Source: Oscillospiraceae bacterium (lineage in GTDB: Bacteria; Bacillota; Clostridia; Oscillospirales; Ruminococcaceae). From it: DNA of 64,000 nucleotides. The stretch is taken from positions 124,001 to 188,000 of the forward strand of contig CABIZB010000001.1 of NCBI GenBank assembly GCA_902363145.1. Reading direction: 5' to 3'. The notes beneath the pieces are model-generated. The model was not told where the DNA came from, ran no database searches, and saw only the letters and a program-made list of their open reading frames with translations. A program made the translations under genes and the position numbers. This document shows positions 25,588 through 33,500 of the stretch, piece after piece (position 1 is the stretch's first letter; every line of letters starts with the position of its first letter).

Positions 25588-26085
25588 TCAGCTTCTCTTT
25601 TCAGCAGTAGAGAGAACAATTCTTACCTCGTTAGCATCACTGCTATTGGTATCAGCTGTAGCAGCTTCGGGATAACCACCAACATACTTATCAGAAGCGG
25701 TCTTAGCCCAAGCGGTCTTTTCGGGAACACCTGATGATGAAATTTTTACTGTTGCAAGACCAGATGTAGTAGAACCACCCATAAGGGATACAAGAGCATC
25801 AGAAAGGTGAGAACCATCCTTGGAGTAGGCCTGAGCAGCAGAACCAGAAGCAAGGTTATAAGTAGAAGTACCAGAGGTTACAGTGTAACCAGCAACTTCG
25901 CAGTTGGTGCAGTATGTAGCAGAGTTGGTGAATGCGAGCTTAGCGTTGGAGTTAGCTGTAGAAAGCTTGGACTGACCAACATAGCCGATCATAGAGGGAA
26001 CGAGGATAGCTGCGAGAACACCGATGATTGCGATAACAACGATGAGCTCGATAAGGGTAAAGCCTTTCATCTTTGAATTTCTCAT
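25588..26085 (-). CDS. Type IV prepilin-like protein, copy 3
   Basis: The 165-residue product is the closest relative of copy 1: same leader, YCTNCEVAGYTV motif, SKDGSHLSDALVSLMGGS and WAKTASDKYVGGYPEAAT. Differences are concentrated in the last 30 residues. The leader, including AAAGGAGG and the GATAA hairpin, is identical to copy 2 over about 50 bases, but homology stops at the hairpin, where a gene remnant begins. No convincing promoter was seen upstream, so this copy may be weakly expressed or a silent cassette. Confidence 0.88.
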   Translation of the reverse strand: MRNSKMKGFTLIELIVVIAIIGVLAAILVPSMIGYVGQSKLSTANSNAKLAFTNSATYCTNCEVAGYTVTSGTSTYNLASGSAAQAYSKDGSHLSDALVSLMGGSTTSGLATVKISSSGVPEKTAWAKTASDKYVGGYPEAATADTNSSDANEVRIVLSTAEKRS

Positions 26086-26152
26086 TAGAAATTCCTCCTT
26101 TGATAATTAAATGTGTAACGAACCGTTGATAACTAATACTTATCGGACATAA

Positions 26153-26302
26153 ATTCATCTGCCAAATAGACCCTATGAAAAAAAGTCTGTAAAAATCGAA
26201 AGAACTGCAAATACCTATGCAGATGTTCTCGAAGGAATGAAACGCAATATTGCCGCTTCAATCGAACAGAAGTTTATAAATGACAACACAGCAAGTAATT
26301 AA
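26153..26302 (+). pseudogene. 3' remnant of an unknown gene
   Basis: An open frame of 49 codons with no start codon at its beginning ends in TAA at 26302. It contains segments such as KIERTANTYADVLEGMKRN and EQKFINDNTASN, which read like the helical C terminus of a real protein. It begins right where the conserved leader of prepilin copy 3 ends, so the prepilin segment probably replaced the 5' part. I do not recognise the family. Confidence 0.4.
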
Positions 26303-26316
26303 AAGTTACAGCATAC

Positions 26317-26349
26317 AAAAATAACCGCTATGCAAGAACATAGCGGTTA
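26317..26349. terminator. Terminator after rplM-rpsI
   Basis: TAACCGCTATG and CATAGCGGTTA form a perfect 11-bp stem with a 6-base loop. On the minus strand TTTTTG follows, so it probably ends the ribosomal transcript. The stretch to 26439 holds only a small CACGTA-AA-TACGTG palindrome (26409-26422). Confidence 0.75.
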
Positions 26350-26439
26350 ATATAGTCTTTATTGGTTGTCCAAAAGTTGACCAAAGTGATGATAAGCTTG
26401 CCCCAAAGCACGTAAATACGTGATTTGTAAGGGCTGTGA

Positions 26440-26841
26440 TTATCTCTTTGAGAACTGGGGAGCACGACGAGCAGCCTTTAAGCCGTACTTCTTTCTTTCC
26501 TTCATTCTGGGGTCTCTTGTGAGGAAACCGGCCTTCTTGAGAACGGGACGAAGCTCAGGGTTGAAAACGAGGAGAGCACGGGAAAGACCGTGTCTGATAG
26601 CACCTGCCTGACCTGTAACGCCGCCGCCTGCTACTGTGCAAACGATATCGAACTGCTCAGCGGTCTCAGTGAGAGCGAGAGGCTGTCTAACGATGAGCTT
26701 GAGGGTCTCAAGACCAAAGTAATCGTCAATGTCTCTGCCATTGATGGTGATCTTGCCGCTGCCGGGGTAAACTCTTACTCTTGCAACAGAGCTTTTTCTT
26801 CTTCCTGTGCCGTAAAAATACTGCTGTTTAGATTCGTACAT
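26440..26841 (-). CDS. rpsI: 30S ribosomal protein S9
   Basis: Small-subunit head protein whose basic C terminus reaches the P-site tRNA. The 133-residue length and the motifs [45 protein letters not shown] and the ending KRR..FSKR are standard. AGGAGG precedes the ATG. It follows rplM by 14 bp in the usual rplM-rpsI operon. Confidence 0.98.
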   Translation of the reverse strand: MYESKQQYFYGTGRRKSSVARVRVYPGSGKITINGRDIDDYFGLETLKLIVRQPLALTETAEQFDIVCTVAGGGVTGQAGAIRHGLSRALLVFNPELRPVLKKAGFLTRDPRMKERKKYGLKAARRAPQFSKR

Positions 26842-26855
26842 TGTTTACACCCTCC

Positions 26856-27284
26856 TTATATATCGAACTTTTCGGGCTTCTGTGCAGCATGGTTGTGCTC
26901 AGCGCCTGCATATACTCTCAGACGGGTAAGAGCTGCTCTGCCAAGTGTGTTGTTGGGGAGCATACCGTTTACTGCGATCATCATAGCCTTCTCAGGGTTC
27001 TTCTTCATCATTTCGCTGTACTTGGTCTCCTTAAGACCGCCGATCCAGCCGGTGTGCCACTTGTAGGTCTTCTGCTCGAGCTTTCTTCCTGTAAGAACAG
27101 CTTCAGCACAGTTGATGATGATAACGTGGTCGCCGCAGTCAGCGTGAGGAGCGAATGTGGGCTTGTGCTTGCCACGGAGGATTGCAGCAGCCTGAGCAGC
27201 TACACGACCGAGGGACTTACCGGAAGCATCAAGCACATACCACTTACGGCTGATTTCATTAGCCTTAGGCATATAAGTTGACAT
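26856..27284 (-). CDS. rplM: 50S ribosomal protein L13
   Basis: Early-assembling large-subunit protein, 142 residues. Standard motifs are WYVLDASGKSLGRVAAQAA, GDHVIIINC, KTYKWHTGW and MLPNNTLGRAALTRLRVY. AAGGAGA is well spaced before the ATG. A consensus promoter 120 bases upstream drives it, and the leader may carry autoregulatory structure. Confidence 0.98.
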   Translation of the reverse strand: MSTYMPKANEISRKWYVLDASGKSLGRVAAQAAAILRGKHKPTFAPHADCGDHVIIINCAEAVLTGRKLEQKTYKWHTGWIGGLKETKYSEMMKKNPEKAMMIAVNGMLPNNTLGRAALTRLRVYAGAEHNHAAQKPEKFDI

Positions 27285-27396
27285 AGTCAGATCTCCTTTT
27301 TAATATAGTATCGAAAAAATTGCCGCATAGACGTTGGTACCGCCCTGCACGCAACTCAAATATCACAGGGAACTCATACCTCTTCTTTACACAACA
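27285..27396 (-). promoter_or_regulatory. rplM leader, possible ribosomal-protein leader RNA
   Basis: About 110 bases lie between the promoter and the rplM ribosome-binding site. The segment GTTGCGTGCAGGGCGG... ...ATGCGGCAATTTTTT can form a GC-rich hairpin with a following T run, like an attenuator. L13-binding leaders are known in Firmicutes (Rfam L13_leader), but I cannot confirm membership by eye. Confidence 0.35.
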
Positions 27397-27402
27397 TTGA
27401 TT

Positions 27403-27431
27403 ATTATACACACTTGAAACGGGTTTGTCAA
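27403..27431 (-). promoter_or_regulatory. Consensus promoter of rplM-rpsI
   Basis: TTGACA (27431-27426) and TATAAT (27408-27403) are separated by exactly 17 bp, a perfect sigma-A match, as expected for ribosomal protein genes. Confidence 0.92.
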
Positions 27432-27590
27432 GACTTTTTTTGCTGATTTTTGAAATATATCCCTCATACTCTTGATTTCTCTCTGTTTTGCTTTAATTCT
27501 CTTCGTTTCTCTTAAATCGTTTCAGAAATTTTTTGAGTGCTTAAAACTGTCTGAAACGGCGGTATATAGGGAATCAAACAGTATAACCAT

Positions 27591-27622
27591 AATAAAATCG
27601 GTCATCTGTTTAGATGACCGAT
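27591..27622 (-). terminator. Terminator of the ExbB/ExbD-like operon
   Basis: Minus strand: ATCGGTCATC-TAAACA-GATGACCGAT, a perfect 10-bp stem, followed by TTTTATT. It lies just past the last gene of the three-gene operon. Confidence 0.9.
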
Positions 27623-27632
27623 ACAAAGCTAT

Positions 27633-28115
27633 TTATTCTGTTGTTTCACCTTTTCCTATAGTATAGTCTATGTAACTGATTTTGTTTTCATTCAACCTAT
27701 CAATTAAGGTGTTGTATGCCTTTAATGATGCTTGATTTTCAACTATTTTTACGATACTATCTGTATTTTTATTCAGTTCATCAATTAACTGGTCTATATT
27801 TTCTACAGAGTATTTGGTATTGTTGTATAGGTAATTGTTTTCGTCAATTTTTACTTCTATGTAATTTTCTGCAGCTGTGGTTGATGTAGTAGTGGAAACT
27901 GTATTGTCTGATGATGTTTCTGATTCTTGTATTTGCGCAATAGCAGGTACAGCACTACTGTCTGAACTATTGTTGCCTTTACCAAAGCCGAATCCATGTC
28001 TTGATAACAGGAAAAGTACTGCAAAAATTATTATAATAATTATTAAGATTACTGCAATTACTTTTCCTATCCCAGAGCCATTAAAATTAGCTTTTTCACT
28101 TGATTTTTTACTCAT
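27633..28115 (-). CDS. ExbD/TolR-like protein without the channel aspartate
   Basis: The 160-residue protein has a Lys/Ser-rich cytoplasmic start, one membrane helix (about 17-40, IGKVIAVILIIIIIIFAVLFL) and a Ser/Thr linker. Its C-terminal domain, about 92-156, has the pattern of ExbD/TolR periplasmic domains: VKIDENNYLYNN, then ENIDQLIDEL, SIVKIVENQASLKAYNTLIDRL and a final ISYIDYTI strand. The Asp that carries protons in ExbD/TolR/MotB is absent from the helix. It is the third gene of an AT-rich operon with ExbB-like and ExbD-like genes. The ExbD relation is from pattern recognition only; function is unknown. Confidence 0.6.
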   Translation of the reverse strand: MSKKSSEKANFNGSGIGKVIAVILIIIIIIFAVLFLLSRHGFGFGKGNNSSDSSAVPAIAQIQESETSSDNTVSTTTSTTAAENYIEVKIDENNYLYNNTKYSVENIDQLIDELNKNTDSIVKIVENQASLKAYNTLIDRLNENKISYIDYTIGKGETTE

Positions 28116-28144
28116 GATAATTCCTCCGTTTTTTTCAAGATTTA

Positions 28145-28780
28145 TTATTCATCTGTATCTATCGGTGTTTGTGGTACAAACAAATACTTGTAATCTTTTT
28201 CTATTCTCTTTAAAATTTCACTTGTATATACGTATGATTCGAGGGAACCACCCTCAGATGTATTTATAATCAATTCACAGATTAAATTTTCATCTTTGTT
28301 AAATTTGTTATCTGATAAGATTTTTAAAAATTCATTTGAGCATTTTTCGATACTATGCTCATTTATGTCGTTGATTATGCCAATTTCGTTGTTGTCATAG
28401 TATACGTGTATATTCCATATTTTTTTTGAAGCTTCTCCGACACTTTTTTCTTCTTTTTTCAGTTTCAGCCTAAGGAATAGGTCTTGTTTATACTTATATA
28501 AACTGTCAATAGCTTCTCCGTTTGTGTTGCCGGCACTATCTAATGCGTTAAGTTCTTCCTCAAGTTCTTCAATCTTTTCGTTGTAAGTATCAATTTTGGA
28601 TTGAGCTTCTTCTTTCGCTTCTTCTGCTTCTTCAATTTTTGACTGTGCATTTGCATTAGCTTCTTCAATTTTGTTTTGGTAATTGGTATTGGCAAACAAA
28701 ATAAAGAAGAAAAGAATAAGCATCATAACATCAAGTAATGGCGTAAAATCCAATATAATTTCCCGTTTGCTCTTGCCCAT
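28145..28780 (-). CDS. ExbD/TolR-like protein with coiled coil
   Basis: The 211-residue protein begins with a membrane helix carrying the ExbD-type signature DFTPLLDVMMLILFFFIL, in which Asp17 corresponds to the proton-carrying Asp of ExbD/TolR. A long charged coiled coil (about 36-90) follows, then an outer domain of about 110 residues with no clear family. It starts 2 bp after the end of the ExbB-like gene, so both are co-translated. The order, channel gene then helix-Asp gene, is that of TolQR, ExbBD, MotAB and ZorAB. Partner and cargo are unknown in this Gram-positive setting. Confidence 0.7.
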   Translation of the reverse strand: MGKSKREIILDFTPLLDVMMLILFFFILFANTNYQNKIEEANANAQSKIEEAEEAKEEAQSKIDTYNEKIEELEEELNALDSAGNTNGEAIDSLYKYKQDLFLRLKLKKEEKSVGEASKKIWNIHVYYDNNEIGIINDINEHSIEKCSNEFLKILSDNKFNKDENLICELIINTSEGGSLESYVYTSEILKRIEKDYKYLFVPQTPIDTDE

Positions 28781-28782
28781 TT

Positions 28783-29238
28783 TTAATCCTCTATATTAAG
28801 AACAGCTTTAGCTTTTGATATTTGATTTTCGATAAAAGGTTGTACCGCAAAATTTAAAAGTTTAAATATGATAGAAAAAATTATTCCGTATGCTGTGGAA
28901 GTTAATGCTAAAAAAAATTTTCCAACATCAATGTTGCTACCATTTTGAAAATTAGCTCCGACAGCTATTAGTGCAACGACTGTTCCCAACATTCCAAGTA
29001 AGGGAAATATTGTTATTATTCCAATAAAAAAAGTATATGATATATCTAATACATAATATAAATGCTTTTTTAAGTCTTTCTCATTTGGATTATTATAATA
29101 TTTAGAAACTACAATTGCAAAAATAAATGAAAAAAGTAAAATAACAGTATTTATAATTGCAGTGTTTATTATTAACATATTATCGGCAATACTATCCTTC
29201 ATTGCTGAAATAAAAATAGATATGGCATCATCAGTCAT
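28783..29238 (-). CDS. MotA/TolQ/ExbB-family proton channel protein
   Basis: The 151-residue protein has three membrane helices (about 20-43, 67-95 and 105-130). Helices 2 and 3 carry the family signature: FPLLGMLGTVVALI, then ALTSTAYGIIFSIIF with the conserved Thr residues of the pore. It would form the pentameric stator around the ExbD-like helices. The large cytoplasmic loop of TolQ/ExbB is shorter here. The ATG at 29238 is chosen over an upstream TTG because CGGAAG is suitably placed before it. First gene of the operon, under a consensus promoter. Its codons are far more AT-rich than those of neighbours, suggesting acquisition. Confidence 0.8.
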   Translation of the reverse strand: MTDDAISIFISAMKDSIADNMLIINTAIINTVILLFSFIFAIVVSKYYNNPNEKDLKKHLYYVLDISYTFFIGIITIFPLLGMLGTVVALIAVGANFQNGSNIDVGKFFLALTSTAYGIIFSIIFKLLNFAVQPFIENQISKAKAVLNIED

Positions 29239-29284
29239 TTTAATCAACTTCCGTTCTTATTCATTAGGGCATTAATTTCTTTAT

Positions 29285-29314
29285 ATTATAACACAACAAA
29301 AATTAAATTGTCAA
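29285..29314 (-). promoter_or_regulatory. Consensus promoter of the ExbB/ExbD-like operon
   Basis: TTGACA (29314-29309) and TATAAT (29290-29285) are 18 bp apart. Both hexamers are perfect. With the terminator at 27591-27622 this makes the three-gene operon self-contained. Confidence 0.9.
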
Positions 29315-29362
29315 TAGATAATTTGATTAGTGTTTGATTTTATCTGCGACTTATAACACAAA

Positions 29363-29412
29363 TATCCCCCTTCCGTCAAGTACACAAGTGCGCCTGACAA
29401 AAGGGGGAATAT
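29363..29412 (-). terminator. Hairpin after the M23 peptidase gene
   Basis: ATCCCCCTT and AAGGGGGAAT with an inner GTCA/TGAC pairing form a long hairpin directly after the M23 stop codon. The T tract is weak, so terminator strength is uncertain. Confidence 0.5.
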
Positions 29413-29417
29413 TATTT

Positions 29418-30146
29418 TCAGCTTCCTTCGCCCGAGAGAAATTCTGCAGGGTCGGTCCATGAGCCGTTTTTCTTGATGCCGAAGTGAAGATGAGACTCGT
29501 CCGCAAGTTCGGCATCAGCAGTGCTGCCCACCTCGCCGATAACTGTGCCTGCGCTTACCTCGTCACCTGCGGAGATCTTTACCTCTTCCGCAAGATTGCA
29601 GTAGTAGCCTGTGTAGCCGCTGCCGTGGTCGATTACAACTGTAATGCCCATCATAGGGTCGTCGGTCACTTCGGAGACAGTTCCCGCACAGATTGATTTC
29701 ACATTCTCGCCCTGAGCTGCCGCAATGTCGATGCCGTCATGGGTCTTCCACACGCTGAGTGTTTTGGACTTTACCAGCTCGCCGTCAGAGAACGCTTCCA
29801 GTATCTCACCGTCTGCGGGACGTACCACTGCGCCTGTGATAGCGTCCGACTCGGTGGGGGAGACCTCAGCTTCTTCGCCGCCGAATGCGTCATGCTCAAG
29901 GATAATGTCCTCCTGAGGGGCTGCCGCTTCTTCAACGGGAACGTTGTCCGCCGCTGCGTTTGCGTCCTGCGCCGCCTCTGTCTGAGCTGTTTCAGATGTA
30001 CTGCTCACTCCCGAAAGCTCGCTTCTCAGTTCCTTGGCTGATTTGTTGTAGGAGAAGATTCCCAGTGCTGCCACTGCCGCCAGACAGAAGCAGATGATGG
30101 CTGCCGTTCCCTTGCCCGATAACTTGCCGTTGAAATGATTTTTCAT
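29418..30146 (-). CDS. M23 (LytM) peptidase, SpoIIQ-like membrane protein
   Basis: The 242-residue protein has an N-terminal membrane helix (about 14-35), an Ala/Glu-rich linker and a C-terminal LytM domain. The zinc motifs look intact: HDGID (HxxxD) and HLHFG (HxH), so it can be an active peptidoglycan endopeptidase, unlike SpoIIQ proteins that lost the first His. The ATG at 30146 has AAAGGA upstream; the longer TTG form overlaps that site. It stands alone between an AT-rich operon and an integral membrane gene. A role in sporulation engulfment or wall remodelling is inference. Confidence 0.85.
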   Translation of the reverse strand: MKNHFNGKLSGKGTAAIICFCLAAVAALGIFSYNKSAKELRSELSGVSSTSETAQTEAAQDANAAADNVPVEEAAAPQEDIILEHDAFGGEEAEVSPTESDAITGAVVRPADGEILEAFSDGELVKSKTLSVWKTHDGIDIAAAQGENVKSICAGTVSEVTDDPMMGITVVIDHGSGYTGYYCNLAEEVKISAGDEVSAGTVIGEVGSTADAELADESHLHFGIKKNGSWTDPAEFLSGEGS

Positions 30147-30214
30147 ATTATCGTGTCCTTTCAAATAGTGATCTGAGGATTGCCTCGCTACTATTTTTGC
30201 CGTTAATTTGAAGT

Positions 30215-30661
30215 TTATACAGAAAAATTTTCCGAAAGTCCCGTATTCGGTGTTTCATCGGCAGGGGACTCCAGACTGCATGCCAGTGCCACGGGATATG
30301 ACAGCAAAAACCATGCTCCCGAGTATGAGGGACATATCTGTCCCAGCACATTCAGGTACATATGGGAATAATCCCACACGTTCCAGCCCATGAGCAGATT
30401 TACGATGCAGCCCACGGCGAACTCGAAAAATGTTATCACGCACATTCCGAAAAAGCATTTCATCACAATGCTGTCGTTGGGGTGGCTGATATACCGCAGG
30501 TACATTATCAGCAGGCATATGCCGCCTGTCAGCGTCATTGACCAGTGGGTGAAGCCCCGATAGACCACCTCGATAAGCGAGTAGATAATGCCGCCGCCGA
30601 GGAATACCGTCAGCCTGCGCCCAAAGGGGGAGGTCTGCAGCCAGGGAGAATGTTCATTCAT
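30215..30661 (-). CDS. CmpB-like (putative ABC-transporter type IV) membrane protein
   Basis: A 148-residue protein with four membrane helices. The segment WNVWDYSHMYLNVLGQICPSYSGAWFLLSYP fits the WDYS...GxIC...W pattern of the Firmicute membrane family Pfam calls ABC_trans_CmpB. The N terminus (GGIIYSLIEVVYRGFTHWSMTLTGG) also fits. Role unknown; the ABC name is historical. It lies upstream of the M23 gene on the same strand and may be co-transcribed. The sugar transferase upstream is divergent. Confidence 0.65.
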   Translation of the reverse strand: MNEHSPWLQTSPFGRRLTVFLGGGIIYSLIEVVYRGFTHWSMTLTGGICLLIMYLRYISHPNDSIVMKCFFGMCVITFFEFAVGCIVNLLMGWNVWDYSHMYLNVLGQICPSYSGAWFLLSYPVALACSLESPADETPNTGLSENFSV

Positions 30662-30821
30662 ATTATCACGACCTTTTTTTGTATTTGTTGATGATATTTT
30701 ATCCCTTAGTCGGCTGAATATTCATCTGAACAGCCCGTCTCAACCGCTTGATTTTGCCTTTACGATGTGCTATAATATACTTATTTACTGCATAAACATT
30801 ATTAAAGGGTGAAATTCCGAT

Positions 30822-32204
30822 ATGAATATAAAAAAACGTGAAAAATACAAACGGCTCATAATGGGGCTTATCTCCTCCGTGCTGATAATCTTCTTGCTGG
30901 GCAGCTACGCCTGCGCATGGCTCACTCACTATAATCTTGTGCTCAATTCCGACAGGATCCAGGCTGACCATTTCGGCTGGAAGGGAAATCTGCTTATTTT
31001 CGGCGTGTATGTGGTGCTTATCTTTCTGTTTTCAAGGATATACAACGGCTTCAGGATAGGTCTGCTGAGAGTGTCGGACATCATTTATTCCCAGTGCTTG
31101 TCCGTGCTGTTCATCAACGGCATAACATATGTGCAGATATGTCTTTTGGAGCGTTCTGTTGCCGATGTGCTGCCTATGCTCTGGGTCACTCTTGCGGACA
31201 TGGCGTTCATTGGTATCTGGGCATTCTGCGGCAACCGCATTTACTCAAAGCTTTATGCGCCCAAGAAAATGGTGATAATCTACGGAAGCAGGCAGGCGGT
31301 GGGACTTGTTGAAAAAATGAGCCTCCGTGAGGACAGGTTCATGATCTGCCGTGCCGTAAGCTGCGATGAGGATATCAGCCTTATTACCGAGCTTATAGTT
31401 TCCTATGACGCTGTTATCATCTGCGATGTTCCCAGCGAGCGGAAGAACGATATCCTGAAAATATGCTTTGCGAACTCCAAGCGCACATACATCACTCCCA
31501 AGCTTTCGGATATCATTATCAGAGGTGCTGAGCAGATACATCTGTTCGATACGCCGCTTCTTGTATGCCGAAATTCGGGACTTTCCGCCGAGTCGCTTAT
31601 CATCAAGCGTGCCTTTGATATAATGCTTTCGGCGCTGGGTTGCATTGTAACATCGCCCATAATGCTCATAACCGCTCTGTGCATCAAGCTGTATGACGGC
31701 GGTCCCGTGTTCTACACTCAGGACAGGCTCACCCGTGACGGCAAGGTGTTCAAGGTCTATAAATTCAGAAGCATGAAAACTGACGCTGAAAAGGACGGCG
31801 TTGCAAGGCTTGCGGGAGAGCATGACGACCGCATCACCCCTGTGGGCAGAGTTATACGCAAGGTGAGAATAGATGAGCTTCCTCAGCTGCTGAATATCTT
31901 AAAGGGAGATATGTCCATAGTAGGACCCCGCCCCGAGCGCCCAGAGCTTGCTGCGGAAAACGAAAAGATAATGCCCGAATTCCGCTACAGGCTCAAGGTC
32001 AAGGCAGGACTTACGGGATATGCGCAGGTGCTGGGAAAGTACAACACCACGCCCTATGACAAGCTGCGTCTTGATCTGATGTACATTGAGCAGTATTCTT
32101 TGCTGCTTGACATAAAGCTTATACTTATGACCATTAAGATACTTTTTATCCCCGAAAGCACCGAGGGCGTCAAGGACGACAACTCCTCGGGCACAGCCTT
32201 ATAA
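30822..32204 (+). CDS. Polyprenyl glycosylphosphotransferase (sugar transferase)
   Basis: The 460-residue protein transfers a sugar-1-phosphate to undecaprenyl phosphate, starting exopolysaccharide or glycan assembly at the inner face of the membrane. The N-terminal half has about four membrane helices and a CoA-binding-like domain. The C-terminal catalytic part starts with the membrane hairpin KRAFDIMLSALGCI and has KVYKFRSMKTDAEKDG, RKVRIDELPQLLNILKGDMSIVGPRPE and KAGLTGYAQV, all hallmarks of the family. No other polysaccharide genes are nearby. Its stop overlaps the convergent ATPase gene by 6 bp. Confidence 0.92.
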   Translation: MNIKKREKYKRLIMGLISSVLIIFLLGSYACAWLTHYNLVLNSDRIQADHFGWKGNLLIFGVYVVLIFLFSRIYNGFRIGLLRVSDIIYSQCLSVLFINGITYVQICLLERSVADVLPMLWVTLADMAFIGIWAFCGNRIYSKLYAPKKMVIIYGSRQAVGLVEKMSLREDRFMICRAVSCDEDISLITELIVSYDAVIICDVPSERKNDILKICFANSKRTYITPKLSDIIIRGAEQIHLFDTPLLVCRNSGLSAESLIIKRAFDIMLSALGCIVTSPIMLITALCIKLYDGGPVFYTQDRLTRDGKVFKVYKFRSMKTDAEKDGVARLAGEHDDRITPVGRVIRKVRIDELPQLLNILKGDMSIVGPRPERPELAAENEKIMPEFRYRLKVKAGLTGYAQVLGKYNTTPYDKLRLDLMYIEQYSLLLDIKLILMTIKILFIPESTEGVKDDNSSGTAL

Positions 32205-33254
32205 GCTCTTTATCTCCGAGATAAGCTTGTAGGAAAGGCGGTTAAGGCTGTCGAAATCGGCGGCGGAAACATAATATTTTTCCAGCGTATCATGGATATC
32301 CTTTGCGGACTGCATTGCCGAAGCGGCTTCACGGATCATTTCGGAAGCCGCTTTTTTGCCGAATCTCAGCCGCTGTTTTATCATGGGCTGAGGGACATAG
32401 AACCGCCTGAAATTTATTACCTTTTTGCTGCTCTCCACAGTTATGTTATTGATGCAGCCCGATGATATGAACGCCGTGCCAAGCTCGGGGATAAGAACAT
32501 GCTCGTAGTACATTTCGGTGCAGAGAGGGCAGCGGCTGACGATAACATCATAGCCCTTTCTTACAGCCGAGTCGCAAATGTCACGGAGGAATATATCCGA
32601 GCCTGCCATAAAGCTGTCGGACAGCAGATATATCTTCTCATACTCAGGGAGATAGGTCTTGTAGCCGTTCATGGTCATTGCCGAAAGCTGCTTTGCAGTT
32701 ACCTTGCCGCAGGCTGTTTTTTCGGCTTTCCTTGGGATAAGCCTCTTTGATGTACGGCCGGTAAAGGCGTTCAGCTTTTCTATGTCCAGTGACTCGGCTG
32801 CGGCGGAAAGCATATCGGATATTACCGAGGAAATAGCCGCAAGGCACAGGCGGCAGCGCTTGTGGAAGCCTGCGCACTCATCGGTGACGGTGATGATATC
32901 CTTTTTGTTCTGCCTGAGCTTTGCGGTGTCCAGATATGCCCCCAGGTCGATTATAGACTCCACCGCTTTTGGATAAACAGGGTCAAAGCAGTGGGGAGCG
33001 GTGCCGTCCATAATGATAGCTTTTCTGTTTTTCAGATAAACTGCGTCCAGGGAATCGGGGTCGGAGGAGCAGTGGTATATTTCCTGGGGTTCATCGGAAA
33101 AGGCAGCGGATATTTTTTTCATCAGTGTGGATTTTCCGCAGCCTGCCGTGCCTTTCAGGAGATAGACAGTGTTGTCCGTGTCGCCCAGCAGCTCCTTGAT
33201 AGGTGTCACAAAGCCGCATGGGGAAGATGAGCCTAAAAAGTAGTGTTCGTTCAT
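32199..33254 (-). CDS. PRK06851-like P-loop ATPase
   Basis: A 351-residue protein with a Walker A motif KGTAGCGKSTLMKKI near residue 36 and a second, less conserved NTP-binding half. The family, known mainly from spore-forming Firmicutes, is made of two tandem P-loop-like domains and has no defined function. HCSSDPDSLD and IMDGTAPHCFDP are typical of the first half. It appears monocistronic. Function should not be taken beyond nucleotide binding. Confidence 0.75.
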   Translation of the reverse strand: MNEHYFLGSSSPCGFVTPIKELLGDTDNTVYLLKGTAGCGKSTLMKKISAAFSDEPQEIYHCSSDPDSLDAVYLKNRKAIIMDGTAPHCFDPVYPKAVESIIDLGAYLDTAKLRQNKKDIITVTDECAGFHKRCRLCLAAISSVISDMLSAAAESLDIEKLNAFTGRTSKRLIPRKAEKTACGKVTAKQLSAMTMNGYKTYLPEYEKIYLLSDSFMAGSDIFLRDICDSAVRKGYDVIVSRCPLCTEMYYEHVLIPELGTAFISSGCINNITVESSKKVINFRRFYVPQPMIKQRLRFGKKAASEMIREAASAMQSAKDIHDTLEKYYVSAADFDSLNRLSYKLISEIKSL

Positions 33255-33465
33255 AAAAATACCTCCGTCTGTGTATCGCTCTGCTTCTTTAAAATATCAG
33301 CTTTGCCGGCGATACTTTATTTTTATACTTATATTATGCCGAAAAGGCGGATTGTTGAGAAAAACAGTGAGGTAAATTATAATCTTGCACAAAAACATTT
33401 AAGCCAATTATAACTTTATGTGATAACTGCCAAAAATCCTGAGTAAATAATGTGCAAAAAATGAA

Positions 33466-33494
33466 TTGAATATTTAAAAATAATAGTGTATAAT
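33466..33494 (+). promoter_or_regulatory. Promoter of a candidate small RNA
   Basis: TTGAAT (33466-33471) and TATAAT (33489-33494) are 17 bp apart. The stretch 33477-33509 matches 27 of 33 bases with the promoter region of glnN (49051-49083), so the two may share control. Confidence 0.75.
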
Positions 33495-33500
33495 AAGAAC

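Noticed and set aside
26350..26439. Insertion sequence remnant after rpsI
   Set aside because: Only a small CACGTA palindrome is present; there are no terminal repeats or transposase fragment.
27633..29238. Zorya defence system
   Set aside because: The motor genes are ExbB/ExbD-sized; no ZorA long tail, OmpA-like ZorB domain or ZorC/D/E gene is next to them.
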